From Heliocidaris erythrogramma (taxonomy: Eukaryota > Echinodermata > Echinoidea > Camarodonta > Echinometridae): 64,000 nucleotides of DNA. Shown here piece after piece: positions 23,792 to 35,691 of the stretch (positions within the stretch are counted from its first letter, which is position 1; each line of letters begins with the position of its first letter). The notes under the pieces are model-generated. The model did not search any database, had not been told where the DNA came from, and saw only the letters and a list, made by a program, of their open reading frames with translations. The stretch is from NCBI GenBank assembly GCA_025617745.1, contig CM046859.1, positions 62,001-126,000 on the forward strand, read 5' to 3'. Made by a program: the position numbers and the translations under genes.

Positions 23792-26700
23792 TCAGATAAA
23801 CAAGCTGTGGACAGCAGTGATATCTTGTTTGCAAAATGGGCATTTATTCGTAGATTCTTCGATGTATGTACTGCAAGGAAGGCACAGTGTATGCCCGCAC
23901 GGAATGAAAAAGCTCTCCTTTGGACGGTCGCAGCATATGCCACATGTTCCTTGAGGCTGAGGCCCGGACTTGAAGAGAACCTGCAGAGATGGTGATGGAA
24001 GAAGGGGAAGAAATAATGAATATTCGGATTGATACCATTACAACAATTCAGTTCACCACAAAATCCAAATCAAACCGATAGGAGCTTACATGCAAAATCT
24101 AAGCACTGTTCAAAAGATTGTCATTCCTGGGACAGCATACATTCTACTGTCAATCACTTAACATGCTATTGGGTGATATATGGACCACTCATGGGGAAGG
24201 TAGAAAAGGGTAGGGTTTGTCTTATTTCAACACTTTGTGAGTAATGAGCGGTGGCCGAAAATGCCTTTTGGACAAGTCCTTAAATTGCCAGGGTCTGTAT
24301 TCTGAAAAATGTATCTTTTAATCTTATCTTTATTGTATCATTAAATACCTTATTTGGAATGTGCAATTGTGGTTGGTATGAACTTTGCAATCTTGCACCC
24401 ATGTACCAGCATGCAAGTCAAAAGTGTGCAGTGTAAGCCAATTAATGGCTACCCCATCTGATTGCTATGGCAATTCAAATAAGATAGAAGTTACACAAAT
24501 TGTCAGAATACCAGCCCAGGGCAATGAGATCAAGTAGGGGTTTCTGGTGGGGATCGTGTAATCTTTGATTACCCCATGGTGGATACATTGCATTCACTAG
24601 AGATTACTGCTATGTAGGGCAAGCTCTAGAGAACAAGGATAATTAAAGGAGAATGAAACCCCAAAAATGAATGCATTTGAATAGAAGCAGAAAAATCAAA
24701 GAAGCATATCAGTGAAAGGTTGAGGAAAAACAGACAACTAATAAAAAAGTTATGAATATTTGAAATTCTAAAATCGCTAAATGAATGGAGATCTAAAATT
24801 GGCCATGTCCTCATTATGCTAATGAGATGCTGTAATGTAAATGTGCTATACTTTCCAATTGCCTTATACAAATAATGTAAAAATCCACTTTCCTTGAATA
24901 TATCTTAGAAAACTTGATTTCTGTATAATAGGTGGTGTTCACAAATTCATTCCTCACAATATATTTCAAGCACAATGATGATGATTTAATTTTGTTTAAA
25001 AGCTGAAATCTGATGATTTTCTTATTCATTACCTATAAAAAGAGAGCACAAAAATGTCATAGCATCTCATTAGCATAATGAGCATGTTGCCAATTTCCTT
25101 TAGCGATTTTAGGTTTTTTAAATCTTCATAACTTTTTTATTCTTTATCCGTTTTTCCTCAAAATTTTTAGTGATATGCTTCTAAGATTTGTCTGCTTCTG
25201 TTAAAGTGCATACAAGTTTGGGGTTTCATTCTCCTTTAATAGGGACAGGTTGATGGATTTGAATAAAAGTAATTGGAATATACAAATGTCTTCACCAAGG
25301 CATAAAAGGCTAGGTGGGGCAATTATTCCAGTGCGGGAAGGTAACGGTTTGAGCAGTCTGGCCGTAGAATGTACAAGGATTGAGAGATAGGGGCTGATCA
25401 TGTTTTTTACTCTTTATATGAGCACATCACAAAACGTATAAAGCTAATGAACATTCAAGTGTGTTCTTGCAGAAGGCACTATTTTATCTCTCCTTTTTTG
25501 CAAAACTCCCTAAATCTAAAATTATGTATAAATTATACAAGACTGCTGCAGGAGGTAATTATGGTAATATATATATTTTTTTCTTGAAAAGGAAATATAC
25601 ACATACTGTGGGTGTTCCAGCAGGTTGGAATGTAGCGACTTCCAAATTTGAAGTTGAAGTTGAAGGTCTGGCTGGCGAGGTTGATGCTCCAATGATGATG
25701 AATGGCGCTTCAACTTCTGAAGTTGACATCTGATGAGTTCCTGGGGAGCCTTCATGCGTTGATGCCTGTGCAGTAAGGGCTGATCTTACAATTTCAAATG
25801 CAGTTGATCTATCTACTGTTTGAGCTTCAGGCACTGATGCTTGGTCTTCATTAACTGTGGGTGTGGTGGCCGATGGCCCAGCTATATGTCGATAATAATT
25901 ATACACATGCAAGTTCACATTAGATCACATGTAATAATAAGGCAATAGCCATAATGTGCATGTATTTCGCCATGTCCATGCGATCATTCTTCAAGAATTT
26001 TAAGATTTACACTTAGAAATTTTGCTACGTCTGAGTGACCGATTTCTGAAAAATGACACTGGGTCATGAATACAATTTGCCACATTTTGATAACTTTGAA
26101 TTTCGATCCATGACTGGGGATTAACACAAAACATTGTGTTCACAAGGAACTTCAACATAACCTTTGAACCTTTGAACTTTGACCTCATGACCCATGACCC
26201 TCTTAACAGAACTTGGACTCTCCATAATGCACCTATGAAGTTTCATTGAAATCCATAAATGGGTTCATGAGAACATGAGATATCATGTTCACACGCTATT
26301 TCAACTTGGTTATATTGACCCGTGACCTTTAACCTCATCACCCAAAATTCTAATCAGATCGGGAGCCACCCATAATCCCCTGGCTATGAAGTTTCATGAA
26401 AATCTGTCCTTTGGTTCCTGAGATATTGCATTCATAAGTTTGTTTGGAAGGATGGACAGACGGACGACCCCCAAAACACATGATGCCTCTGGCATCCCTA
26501 TGGGGCGGAGGCATAAAAACTAGAGCTATCACTTAAGGTGCTTAACACCCCGGATTAACACCCCCGCAGTCACACCCTATTTTGAAGAAGTGCGCTCCAC
26601 AAGGTTTTGGTAAATTTGTGGTTACCATGGCGACCCTTTGAGTGACAAACACAAACAGCATGTCTTGCACATCTACATGTCAATGTCATCATGTATACCA

Positions 26701-29700
26701 AATTTAATTTTAATTGCCTCAAAATTCTGGAAGTAGTTTGGTCCACACAAGATTTTTGCAAAAATATGTGGTTACCATGGCAACGCTTTGTCCGGTACAA
26801 ACACAAAGGGTGTCTTGCACAACTACATACACTTATAGAGCATACACACCATATTTGACCTTAATTGCTTAAACGCTGTGGAAGTAGTTTGCTCTACAAT
26901 GTTTTGGTACAATTGTGGTTACCATGGCAATGCTTTGTCTGACAAACACAAAAAAATATGTCTTGCACATCTACACCTCAATGTCATCATGTACACCAAG
27001 TTTCATTTCAATTTCTTCAAAACTGTAGAAGTAGTTCGATCCGCAATATTTGCAACGGACCGCTCGACCACACGCTGATTCCTAAACCCCATTATATACT
27101 ATGTGTATATGCGGGGTATAAAATCTCACCTGATAGTTCTGGATCAGGTAGGTCGCTGTCACTAGTGAGTTCAATGGCAGGTTGATCCTGAAGACAGATA
27201 ATTGCAATAAACAAATATAAAAACAATTATTTTTCTGGATAGATACAATATAGCTTTGCAAGGGAATTTGGTGCCCTATCTGCACCAATTCTACGAGGTA
27301 GCAATCAGAAAAAATTGCATTGAAAGAAGCATAAACATAACTTAAAGGGGTACAATAGAATAGTGCATGTCCAGACTACCTGGGGAAAAAACTAAACTTA
27401 ATGGCCCGTACTCACAAAGGTGTACTAAGTTAAACCCTGGTTTGAATCTGCATGTGCCTTAATTTTGGATACATCCAAAATTGACAAATCTGCCAATGCT
27501 GTTGTGGTCTCATGCTTTAATGGTAAAGAAAACTATTGTACTTATCATTCCCTGGCATTTTTTAACAGTTTGGGTACCAAATATGCTGACAAATCAAACA
27601 CCTACTGTTAGAGATTTGTGTCACATTTGGCTACTCATAGTTAGAGCACTGATTAAACCATGGTTTAACTTAGTACACCCCCGTGAATATGGGCCAATAA
27701 CTGTAGGGGAGGACCAATTTTACCAGAAATAGTGACATGAAAATGAGAGACACAGGAATGAAACTATATGGATTCTCGACTGCGCGCTAGGCTGTATCGG
27801 TGAACCGGTTGACCGGTATTACCGGTTTTTGTTTTTTGACCGAATACTCGGTTTTTAAAAAAAGGGCATACCGGACACACCGAAATTTTCGGTAAAGTTT
27901 AGATACCGAAAAAAAAAACGGCTATCATTTTCGGTAATGCCAAGATACCGAAATAAATACCGGCTATTAATTCGGTAAAGTTTTGATACCGAAAATAAAC
28001 CGGCTATTATTTTTGGTGGTAATGAAATATATACCAACATTCACCGGACCCTTTTTGTTACCAAAGTTTTTGGTGTCTTTTTGCCAGCAAAAACCGGTTT
28101 CACGGTATTTACCGGTATTCATTTTCGGTGTATCGAAAATGGTCTAGGGCAGATACCGTTACAGCCTACTGCGCGCACTCAAAATTTAAGGCCACCCGCA
28201 TTGCCGGTTCTGAAATATATCACATTCATATTAAATTTCTTAAAACTTTGATAATCTAATCAGATCACCATCACTCCCATATGCATAGTTGCATACATGA
28301 GCCAAGTTTGAAGTGACCTCTATGACCTTTGACCTTGTGACCCCAAAATAATTCAGATCATTCTTCCTTTTAAGTTTGAAGTCGAATCGTCAATTGGTTT
28401 AAGTTATTGCAAGAATGAGCCTTTTTCAAGTATACAATGACCTCTATGACCTTTGACCTTGTGACCCCAAAATCGATTCAGATCACTGCATATAAGTTTG
28501 AAGTTGATCCATCAAATGGGTCTTAAAGGGAAATTAACCTCAGCGTATGAATTAGCTTATTTTGAATGGTGTAGTATATGCCTCTTATTTGATACATGCA
28601 ATTTCATGTAAAAACACAGGATATAGATATAAATCACTATTTTCCAGCCAAGTTATTGTCTGCTAGCAATAATAAGGGGGCTGCCATTACTTTATGTGTA
28701 CACGAAAATATTTTTCATCCCAAGTAATATTTCCTTCATCGTTAACTTGTAATTGATTTTTAGAGGACAAATATATATTAGATATAGTCACATATTCTGA
28801 AATGTAAGTTTAGTTTTATATATTTTTTAAAAGGTCTTAATTTGTTCATAAAAATATACTTTCTGTACGTGGAGACGGAGAATTGACGTCAAGGACGGAG
28901 ACAATCGTAACAATACCAAAACAAAGCGAGGAATCTGCATTACAGGATGGCTATTAGAACTCATGGGTCGTCAATTATCTAGGCCCATGGCCAATAACAA
29001 TCGTAATAAAATCAGAACAAAGCGACGTATCTGTTGTAAAGGTAGGCTATTATCAATGCATATGGTACCTAATGATCCGTGTCATGCACAAAATGGCAGC
29101 CTCCATGGAAAGACGTAGCAGACAATACCGCATCTAGAATATCATGTGGGGTTAATTGTCCTTTAAGTTATTGCGTGAACGAAAACAGGACAGACGAATT
29201 GACAGACAACCCCCAAATATAATGCCTCCGCCGAAAGCTGGAGTACATAAATGCAAATACATCAATAAAGCATACAATGTGCACTGCAAAACTAATTATC
29301 AATGTAAATAGGAATGATACAAAGTTATTCATACCATCAATTTTGTTAGTAAGTAAAGTCGAAGCTTTACACCGCTGACAGCATTTCTGTTAAGAGTCCA
29401 TCCTTCGTCAGATATCGGCTTCGCTCTGTAGTCTGCTAGGTCTGCCCGCATGTCTGTTAATTTTCCCATTTTGCTGTGTCCATTTGGGAAAAAGGTGTCT
29501 TTCCCCAATGTTATAAGTTCTTCTTTTGAGGCCTCCCTTCTTAGGCGTAGAGTTGTGGATCCACCACCTTTTATTGCTCTGACTTGTATGTATTCTCGTC
29601 GCTTTTCGTTAAAGTGCAGCCATCCCATCTGAAAACTGATTTCTGATGACTTTGCCTTGTCCTTTCTTGCATACTGTGGGTCAGATGCTTTTGATTTCAG

Positions 29701-32700
29701 TTTTTTTTTTTATCGATTGGATGGTTCTAAGCAAACTCTTTCCTGCAAGACACAATACAAAAATGACAACAACAAAAATGATAATCACATCACAATTCAC
29801 TTGGTTGTGGGTCTGAGGTTATTACAATATTAACAAAGGATTTGTGACATCTTCCTTAAATTACAAAGTAAATTTTTACTTTAGGCACTGAGCAAAGAAC
29901 ATTGGAACATAATGCTAATCCTATTGAAATGTTCAGCAAAACCCTATCAAGAATTTGGACCAACATTATACTTAACGATGGTAACTCTGCCATCAATGTA
30001 ACTACCATGGTAACATTGCTCAACAGCCAGTCAAAATCAAGGTTTCTGTGGTAGTTTGGCAAAGTTAATCTCAATGGTAAGTTTTATGCAATGGGCTCCT
30101 GTGGTGTTTGGACTACTGTAGACCATGAGAATTGGGGAAATTCAACCCTATTTTGGTGAGAAAGCTTGTAGTAAATAGTATGGCTAGTGAGCAAAAGAGC
30201 TAAGTTGAGATAAGGGTAAGGAATGTGTTGTTACATCTACTTGCTTTAACATAATATAAGCTGTACTGTGGAGTGGAGTATCCATTGAGTTTGATATTTG
30301 AAATCGATTACAATTACCTGTCTACATATAGATCCAGTGCATCCCAGAAAAAGCAAAACCCACATTCAAAGACAGATTATTCCTTAATTTATAAATGGAT
30401 TCCACATTGGTTATATATGTTCATTTTCTCCTCCTTCATTTAGACATACTCCATGCTAGGCTGGCCACAAACAATATGAAACACAAATATAGAAGTCCTG
30501 TTTATTCATGGGGTCCAAGAATATGTGGTTATTTTCCTTTATAACCCATCATCTATGGCAAGTCAGAGTGTACTAATACTTTGTCTGCTGCTTTTCCAGG
30601 AAATGCAGAACATTAATCCAATCATTAAGAAAAAAACAAAAAACCTGCATTCAACTATCATGATTTCAAATGACTTCTTCTCCATACTCACTTTTTAGTT
30701 TTTGCTAAAAAGGTATCAAATAAAATGTATTAACATGAGCTTCTAGCGGCTTATGTTTACACATATAAGACAAACACAATCATGATGGACTACAATTTAG
30801 GGGTTGGGAGGGGGTGACATGTGCATTTCACATTGTTTGTAGTCGGCCAAGAGTGGAGTGTGTGTAAATTTCTAAATTTGGTATCAACTTAATGAGGGGA
30901 TAGGAAGTATTTTACTGAATGTTATGTATATAAATATTTTGGAATTAATAAGTAATTATAGTGACAAATTTATCAATGCATTGTGCTCTGCTTTTTCTGG
31001 GACGCACTGTACTAGGTACATGTATATATTGTATCAAAAAGACAGATAATACAAAAATTCTTTCTAACCTTGTGTAAAATATTTTTTTTTTATAGTTTTT
31101 TATTTCTTTCTGCAGTATCCCAATGTTTTACTAAAACTGAAGGTCAAACTGATACAAGCACACTGGTTTGTATTTTTGAAAGACTATGAAGTCATGTAAA
31201 AATGTGCATGGAACATAATACTATAGATCATTACCATTTGGATTAATGTACGGTAACCCTTACTTTAGGGAATAAGATTGGGTGCAATGCTTCTTTTCAG
31301 GGAATATTTTATAAAACTGCATCCTAATTTTGAGTGTTTTTCTTCAAATGCAAAAATTGGATGTGATAAGGAAAAAGGACAAAGTTCTCACCACAAGTGT
31401 CTCACCCAACACTATTTTAAAATGGAACAGAGAAAAATGGCGGGCTTCAGGGAATATTTGATCGTTACAAATATCGCAAACTACAGTATTTTTGGTCTTT
31501 AATCACTTTTTTGTCATGAATTTGCAGTACTTATCCAAGTTGAAAAATCTTATTAGAAAGGAACTTTTTCAAAGGAATATCAGTATGTCACACAATAAAA
31601 ATTTGGTTGTATAGGGTCAAGGATCTGCTGAACGTTTCCAGCATGAATTTCGCCAATTAGTTGACTTTAACATGTTTGTGGAAAGCCTGTTGCACAGCAC
31701 TACAACAGTATAGATCCTACAATTTTTCATATTCAGAACAATTTTCACAATGCTGTATGGTTACCTCTTTCATCACCTGATGACGATCCACATGCTTCAG
31801 CTGGTCTTTTTGTACTTGTAGGTCTTCCCTCTGTAAAATACCACAGTAAGTTCACTCAATTTGTTTCCTCATCTTTTATGTTATTGTACATGAAATTAGG
31901 TAATTGTAATTTTGCAAATGATGTTACTTTTTTAATGATTTGGAAAAAAAACAATCTAGAATATAAATAACAAACAATGCCATTTATATTCATATAAGTA
32001 CACACACACATCTAAAAAAGTGCATACATCTACACATGTATCACGTATGCACAATTTAAAAGGCAACAGTGCAATCAAAGAGAGAGAATCATTGAAAACA
32101 AGCAAAGTAGCAAGTGTTTTTTTTCTTTGAAATTGTTTGCGGATGACTATGCGGTGGAAATCTATGTTAGTCAAAAATGTAATTCAAGTATACATTGTAA
32201 GCCATTAAAAATAAAGAAGCAAATATTATATTAAAGTTCACAACAAAATCTTTTACCTTATTGCTCAATCTAAGAATTAAATGCATCTTCAAGATAGAAT
32301 ACTGCAAGTAAAAAGACCGAGCCTGAGTATTTTTCCAAAATGACAACTGAACGGTTTCAAATTGGTGAAAGGTACCCATGAGGTCATCCCACGAGCTCAA
32401 CACCATATGGCCCATGAGCTAGACATTGCAAAAGGCCCCACAAGTCATACAGCCCAAGAGCTAGACACTAAATAAAATACATGTAGGCCCACGAGTTCGT
32501 CAATAGGCAAATACGTGGGCCTAATCGACGTAGCATCGAGCTCATGGGCCATATTTGCCTAGTGTCGAGCTTGTGGGCCGCCTAACTAACAGTGTCCAGC
32601 TCATGGGCCTTATTTGCCTAATGTGAACTCGTGGGCTATAGGACTCGTGGGTGTCGAGCTTGTATACCCACTGTATTACGCAGTTCATCTCCAGGCTGAT

Positions 32701-34679
32701 CTCTCTGCTGGTGCAGTAATATTTCTAATGCCTCATAATTATGTAAACGTGCATTCCATCAGATTAGAATGGGTGGATATCTTTTAATGTTCTTACCTTT
32801 CGTTTCATCCATTACTTGAATGACTGTCTTCTTGCTCACAGTGTACGTGTCACACAAATCCACCCACTCGTCAAACTCCTCATCGAAGACTTGGAGGAAG
32901 TAGCTGGACTGTGCCTCAGGGAATAACTGAAATGAGTAAAGAAAAGATTAGTTATTAAGTTTATCTCATTTTGCAAATCAGAAAAAAATTCAATCTGCCG
33001 AACAAATATGCAGAGATTATAAGCCTTACTTCCACTCAATTTTCTTAAGACCATAGCTAGCATTGGTGTAACGTTACTTTTTGAGTAGTCCATGAAGCCA
33101 TCATACATGGCCCATAGATCTAACGACCTCTATTGACTCTCAATTTTTCAACACTTATAGTACAAAACTTGGTTACACTTACATGTAGTTACAGCCTAAT
33201 ATTAAAAATAGCTAGAGAAGGACTAGACAAGTGATAAACAACAGCAAGTGCTAACTGTTACAGCCCCATCAGAGTACAAACAGAACAATTATACTGGAAC
33301 TCATACTAGTAGGTCCATTTCCCATTTCCCATCGAGTGGAACCCCTTGATGAGTGACGATGTCTTAAACTCACCGTCAACAAACACATTTCAGAAGGCCA
33401 TCATTAGAGCCTTCTAAGTATGTAAGCACCCCCCCCCCCCCAGATCAAGATCATCATGAATATTTGTGCTTTGTAATTAATACTGACAATTATTTAATTA
33501 GATCACATTTAATTAGGCTCCCCAAGAAGAAAACACACAAGTGACAAAGGGATGTAGGGTCTAGAGCAGAGAGAGAAGGAAGGAAGAGAGATGGGGCTAT
33601 ATTCATGATAAAAATTATAGAGAGAAATATAATAATCATTGGACATTGATTTAGTGTCCACAATATAAAAAAAAAAATGAGTTCACATCAATTCTTCGTT
33701 CCCAGTCAGCAGCAAAGCCAAGGCCAAACTTAAACTTTAAAGCAAACATTTAACAGCCTAATTAGATATAAATCTTCATTCCATGACATTGCAGAAATTC
33801 CCTGATCATATCAATCAACCACAGTCAAACTGAAAAAAAAAGATGAAGTTAAAAGAGCAGAAAAAAAAACACACACACACACAATTAAGAATCCCGTCAT
33901 GAATATGGATAGCGGTGTGCACGCAATAGACCCACCACATTACCCGTAATTAATCTAGGCCGCTGGTGCAGGGGAAGAGCTCCTCCAATTCCTGCTGAGT
34001 CGAGAGTGAATTGCAGCAAGGATTATTCACGAGCTAATCTAACCCTAAAAATAGGCATTTTACCTCACCTGAATCGTAAATAATGGCGATGATATTCCAT
34101 TTGGACTAATTTGTGATGGTTCTTGTCCCTTTTTGAAAGAAAAAACTCGCCATTTGGGGCGACCCAAATAAGAGGCTAGCGAAATAGGCCTAAGAGTAAG
34201 AGTAAGAGTTAGAGAATATTCGGTCTAGTCGAGTCTCGACCGGTGCGAAAGCACATACGTTAGCGCCCTAATATATAATGTCAATAGTCTATCATAAATG
34301 AGAAGCTTACCCCCGAGGCTAGGCTAGGCCTAGGGCCTAGGCGCAGGCAGATCCTATCGCCTATCAGTCTAGTCCAGCCCTATAACCTAACGAACTCGTT
34401 ATGTTAGAGGTCCTAGACTAACTTAGATGTTACTTTAATATTTTTTTAAGTCTAAAATTTAGCTAGGCCCTATCTAACAGCTAACGTTAAAAGTAGATCT
34501 AACTTAACTAGGTCGAGATATATGACTCAGATTGCGGCATTACGTACCTCTTCACAGCTGGCTACAAGTGTAGCCTTTGTTGCCCCTTTGGATATAAATT
34601 TCTTTTTTGCATGGGTCTGGTACTTGAAGAGTACCGCAACAAGTTCACTAGTGTCAGTGTCACTAATGTCAGACGCCAT
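23792..34679 (-). CDS. Seven-exon RING-finger protein with beta-grasp-like modules
   Basis: Exons in order: 34679-34548, 32926-32797, 31830-31765, 29742-29335, 27187-27130, 25881-25607, 23980-23792. Every junction has GT-AG and matching phases (0,1,1,0,1,0). Corrected length is about 418 aa. Residues ~11-80 look ubiquitin-like/PB1-like (SSYFLQVFDEEFDEWVDL). Residues ~144-245 form a second module with GGGSTTLRLRREASKEELI and TFFPNG. Then an acidic hydrophobic stretch (AIELTSDSD, possible SUMO-interacting motif), a Ser/Thr/Pro-rich linker, and a C-terminal C3HC4 RING: C369, C372, C384, H386, C389, C392, C403, C406. A RING of this form usually binds E2 enzymes, so a ubiquitin E3 ligase is the likely activity. 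Exon 4 is out of frame because of an 11-A run (29701-29711 as T on the plus strand); 10 or 13 A would restore the frame. Start: first ATG in the exon-1 frame. No named family recognised. Confidence 0.75.
24643..25239. mobile_element. TTAA-flanked MITE in intron 6 of the RING gene
   Basis: The ends TTAAAGGAGAATGAAACCCC and, inverted, TTAAAGGAGAATGAAACCCC (from GGGGTTTCATTCTCCTTTAA) are identical over 20 bases. CATTATGCTAATGAGATGC and GCATCTCATTAGCATAATG pair in the interior. It lies in the intron between exons 6 and 7 of the RING gene. Confidence 0.85.
26140..26520. repeat. Dispersed TGACCTTTGACC/ACGGACGACCCCC repeat
   Basis: It contains the words TTTGACCTCATGACCCATGACC, ATGAAGTTTCAT, and a terminal GGACAGACGGACGACCCCCAAAACACATGATGCCTC followed by GGCGGAGGCAT. 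The terminal words recur near 29187-29235, so this is a dispersed family. Confidence 0.65.
26570..27060. repeat. Three tandem ~150-bp units
   Basis: Landmarks GTGGTTACCATGG, GTCTTGCACA and GTAGTTTG/GTAGTTCG recur about every 150 bp (units near 26575, 26735 and 26880). It is intronic to the RING gene. The short open frames are by-products. Confidence 0.75.
27788..28168. mobile_element. hAT-type MITE with perfect 8-bp duplication
   Basis: The inverted ends TAGGCTGTATCGGT and, reverse-complemented, TAGGCTGTAACGGT are flanked on both sides by CTGCGCGC (27780-27787 and 28169-28176). The interior is full of CGGTA / TACCG words. The 8-bp duplication and ends are typical of hAT elements. It sits in intron 4 of the RING gene. 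Confidence 0.9.
28290..29250. repeat. TGACCTCTATGACCTTTGACC repeat, two units, interrupted by a MITE
   Basis: Two units start near 28313 and 28438, each with GACCTCTATGACCTTTGACCTTGTGACCCC. The second is cut at GGGTCTTAA by a MITE and resumes at 29163 with TTAAGTTATTGCGTGAACG, ending in AACCCCCAAATATAATGCCTCCGCC-like sequence near 29235. Confidence 0.75.
28523..29166. mobile_element. TTAA MITE with a paralogous empty site
   Basis: Ends AGGGAAATTAACC and GGTTAATTGTCCT are inverted and bounded by TTAA at 28523-28526 and 29163-29166. The neighbouring repeat unit has the unoccupied site GGTTTAAGTTATTGC near 28397-28411 with a single TTAA, so TTAA is the duplicated target, as for piggyBac-type elements. 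Confidence 0.9.
29743..31764. other. Intron 3 of the RING gene; no other gene seen
   Basis: AT-rich intron sequence with no recognisable repeat or exon beyond those assigned. Confidence 0.5.
32380..32660. repeat. Clustered GAGCTCATGGGCC words in both orientations
   Basis: The motif GGCCCA(T/C)GAGCT and its inverse recur about ten times within 280 bp, mixed with ATATTTGCCTA and its inverse. The strand could fold into many hairpins. It lies in intron 2 of the RING gene. Class unknown. Confidence 0.7.
32927..34547. other. Intron 1 of the RING gene; no other gene seen
   Basis: It contains a short C-run (33429-33441), an (AC)n patch near 33870 and a CTAGGC-rich stretch near 34310-34345. No coding signal. 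Confidence 0.45.
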
Positions 34680-34844
34680 GATTGGTAGATCTACTGGTGT
34701 AGTCTGTAACAAAGTTAGAGTCTGTACTGTGGGCTTTGTAGGCTTTTTAACTTCCAAGATCGTCGCATCTGCCACTCTTTCTACACATTAAGTGCATGCA
34801 TGTATCCACGTGGTAGACAAAAAAAAAAAAGATCACGACATAAT

Positions 34845-35608
34845 TTTTTTTATAAGTCGACTTGGTAAGTTAATTTATGTCGCCATGTCGACTTATAATT
34901 TTTGGGAAGTCGACTTGGCAAGATAATATATCTCGCCATGACGACATAATTTTTGGGTTAAGTTGACTTGGTAAGATAATTTATGTCGCCATGTTGACTT
35001 ATAATTTTTGGGAAGTCGACTTGGCAAGATAATATATCTCGCCATGACGACATAATTTTTGGGTTAAGTCGACTTGGTAAGATAATTTATGTCGCCATGT
35101 TGACTTATAATTTTTGGGAAGTCGACTTGGCAAGATAATATATCTCGCCATGACGACATAATTTTTTTGTAAAATCGACTTGGTAAGATAATTTATGTCG
35201 CCATGTCGACTTATAATTTTTGGGAAGTCGACTTGGCAAGATAATATATCTCGCCATGACGACATAATTTTTTTGTTAAGTCGACTTGGTAAGATAATTT
35301 ATGTCGCCATGTCGACTTATAATTTTTGGGAAGTCCACTTGTCAAGATAATATATCTCGCCATGACGACATGCATTTTTGTTAAGTCGACTTGTCAAGAT
35401 AATAGTGTCGCCATGACGACATAATTTGTTTTGTTAAGTCGACTTGGCAAGATAATTTATATCGCCATGTCGACTTATAAAAGTTATTAAGTCGACATGG
35501 TTAGATAAATATCTTTACAAGTCGACAAAATATGGATATTAAGTCGACTTGTCGAGATAAAATATCTCGACATGTCGTCAAGTCGAATGGCACTTTAACG
35601 CTTCCGTA
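34845..35608 (-). repeat. Right terminal inverted repeat
   Basis: This is the inverse of 10827-11632. The outer end TACGGAAGCGTTAAAGTGCC lies at 35589-35608 (read on the minus strand). The same 50-bp modules and GTCGAC boxes follow, with slightly fewer units than on the left. The RING gene start codon lies about 165 bp inside it, so the repeat may carry its promoter. That is inference. Confidence 0.85.
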
Positions 35609-35691
35609 AGTTTGGTATCTCTTTTGCGCAAAGATTTTCTGTGTGTCAACTGCGCATTCATCTTTACCTCTGATCTTATTGTGACGTCATA

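Larger units (their letters stand above)
10827..35608. mobile_element. Candidate ~24.8-kb TIR transposon with integrase and RING genes
   Basis: The ends are long inverted repeats (10827-11632 and about 34845-35608), both starting TACGGAAGCGTTAAAGTGCC and continuing through the same unique outer ~170 bp before matching tandem arrays. An integrase gene starts 70-80 bp inside the left repeat and points inward; a RING-finger gene starts about 165 bp inside the right repeat and also points inward. This layout argues for one element and not two chance repeats. The integrase type and the TAC start recall the IS3EU superfamily as I remember it. The flanking six bases are GGTTAG (left) and AGTTTG (right), matching at only four of six, so the target duplication is not secure. 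Nested MITEs account for several kb of the length. Family assignment is inference. Confidence 0.7.

Noticed and set aside
34999-35265. Repetitive minus-strand open frame (WRDILSCQVDFPK-like units)
   Set aside because: It is only the translation of the terminal-repeat array.
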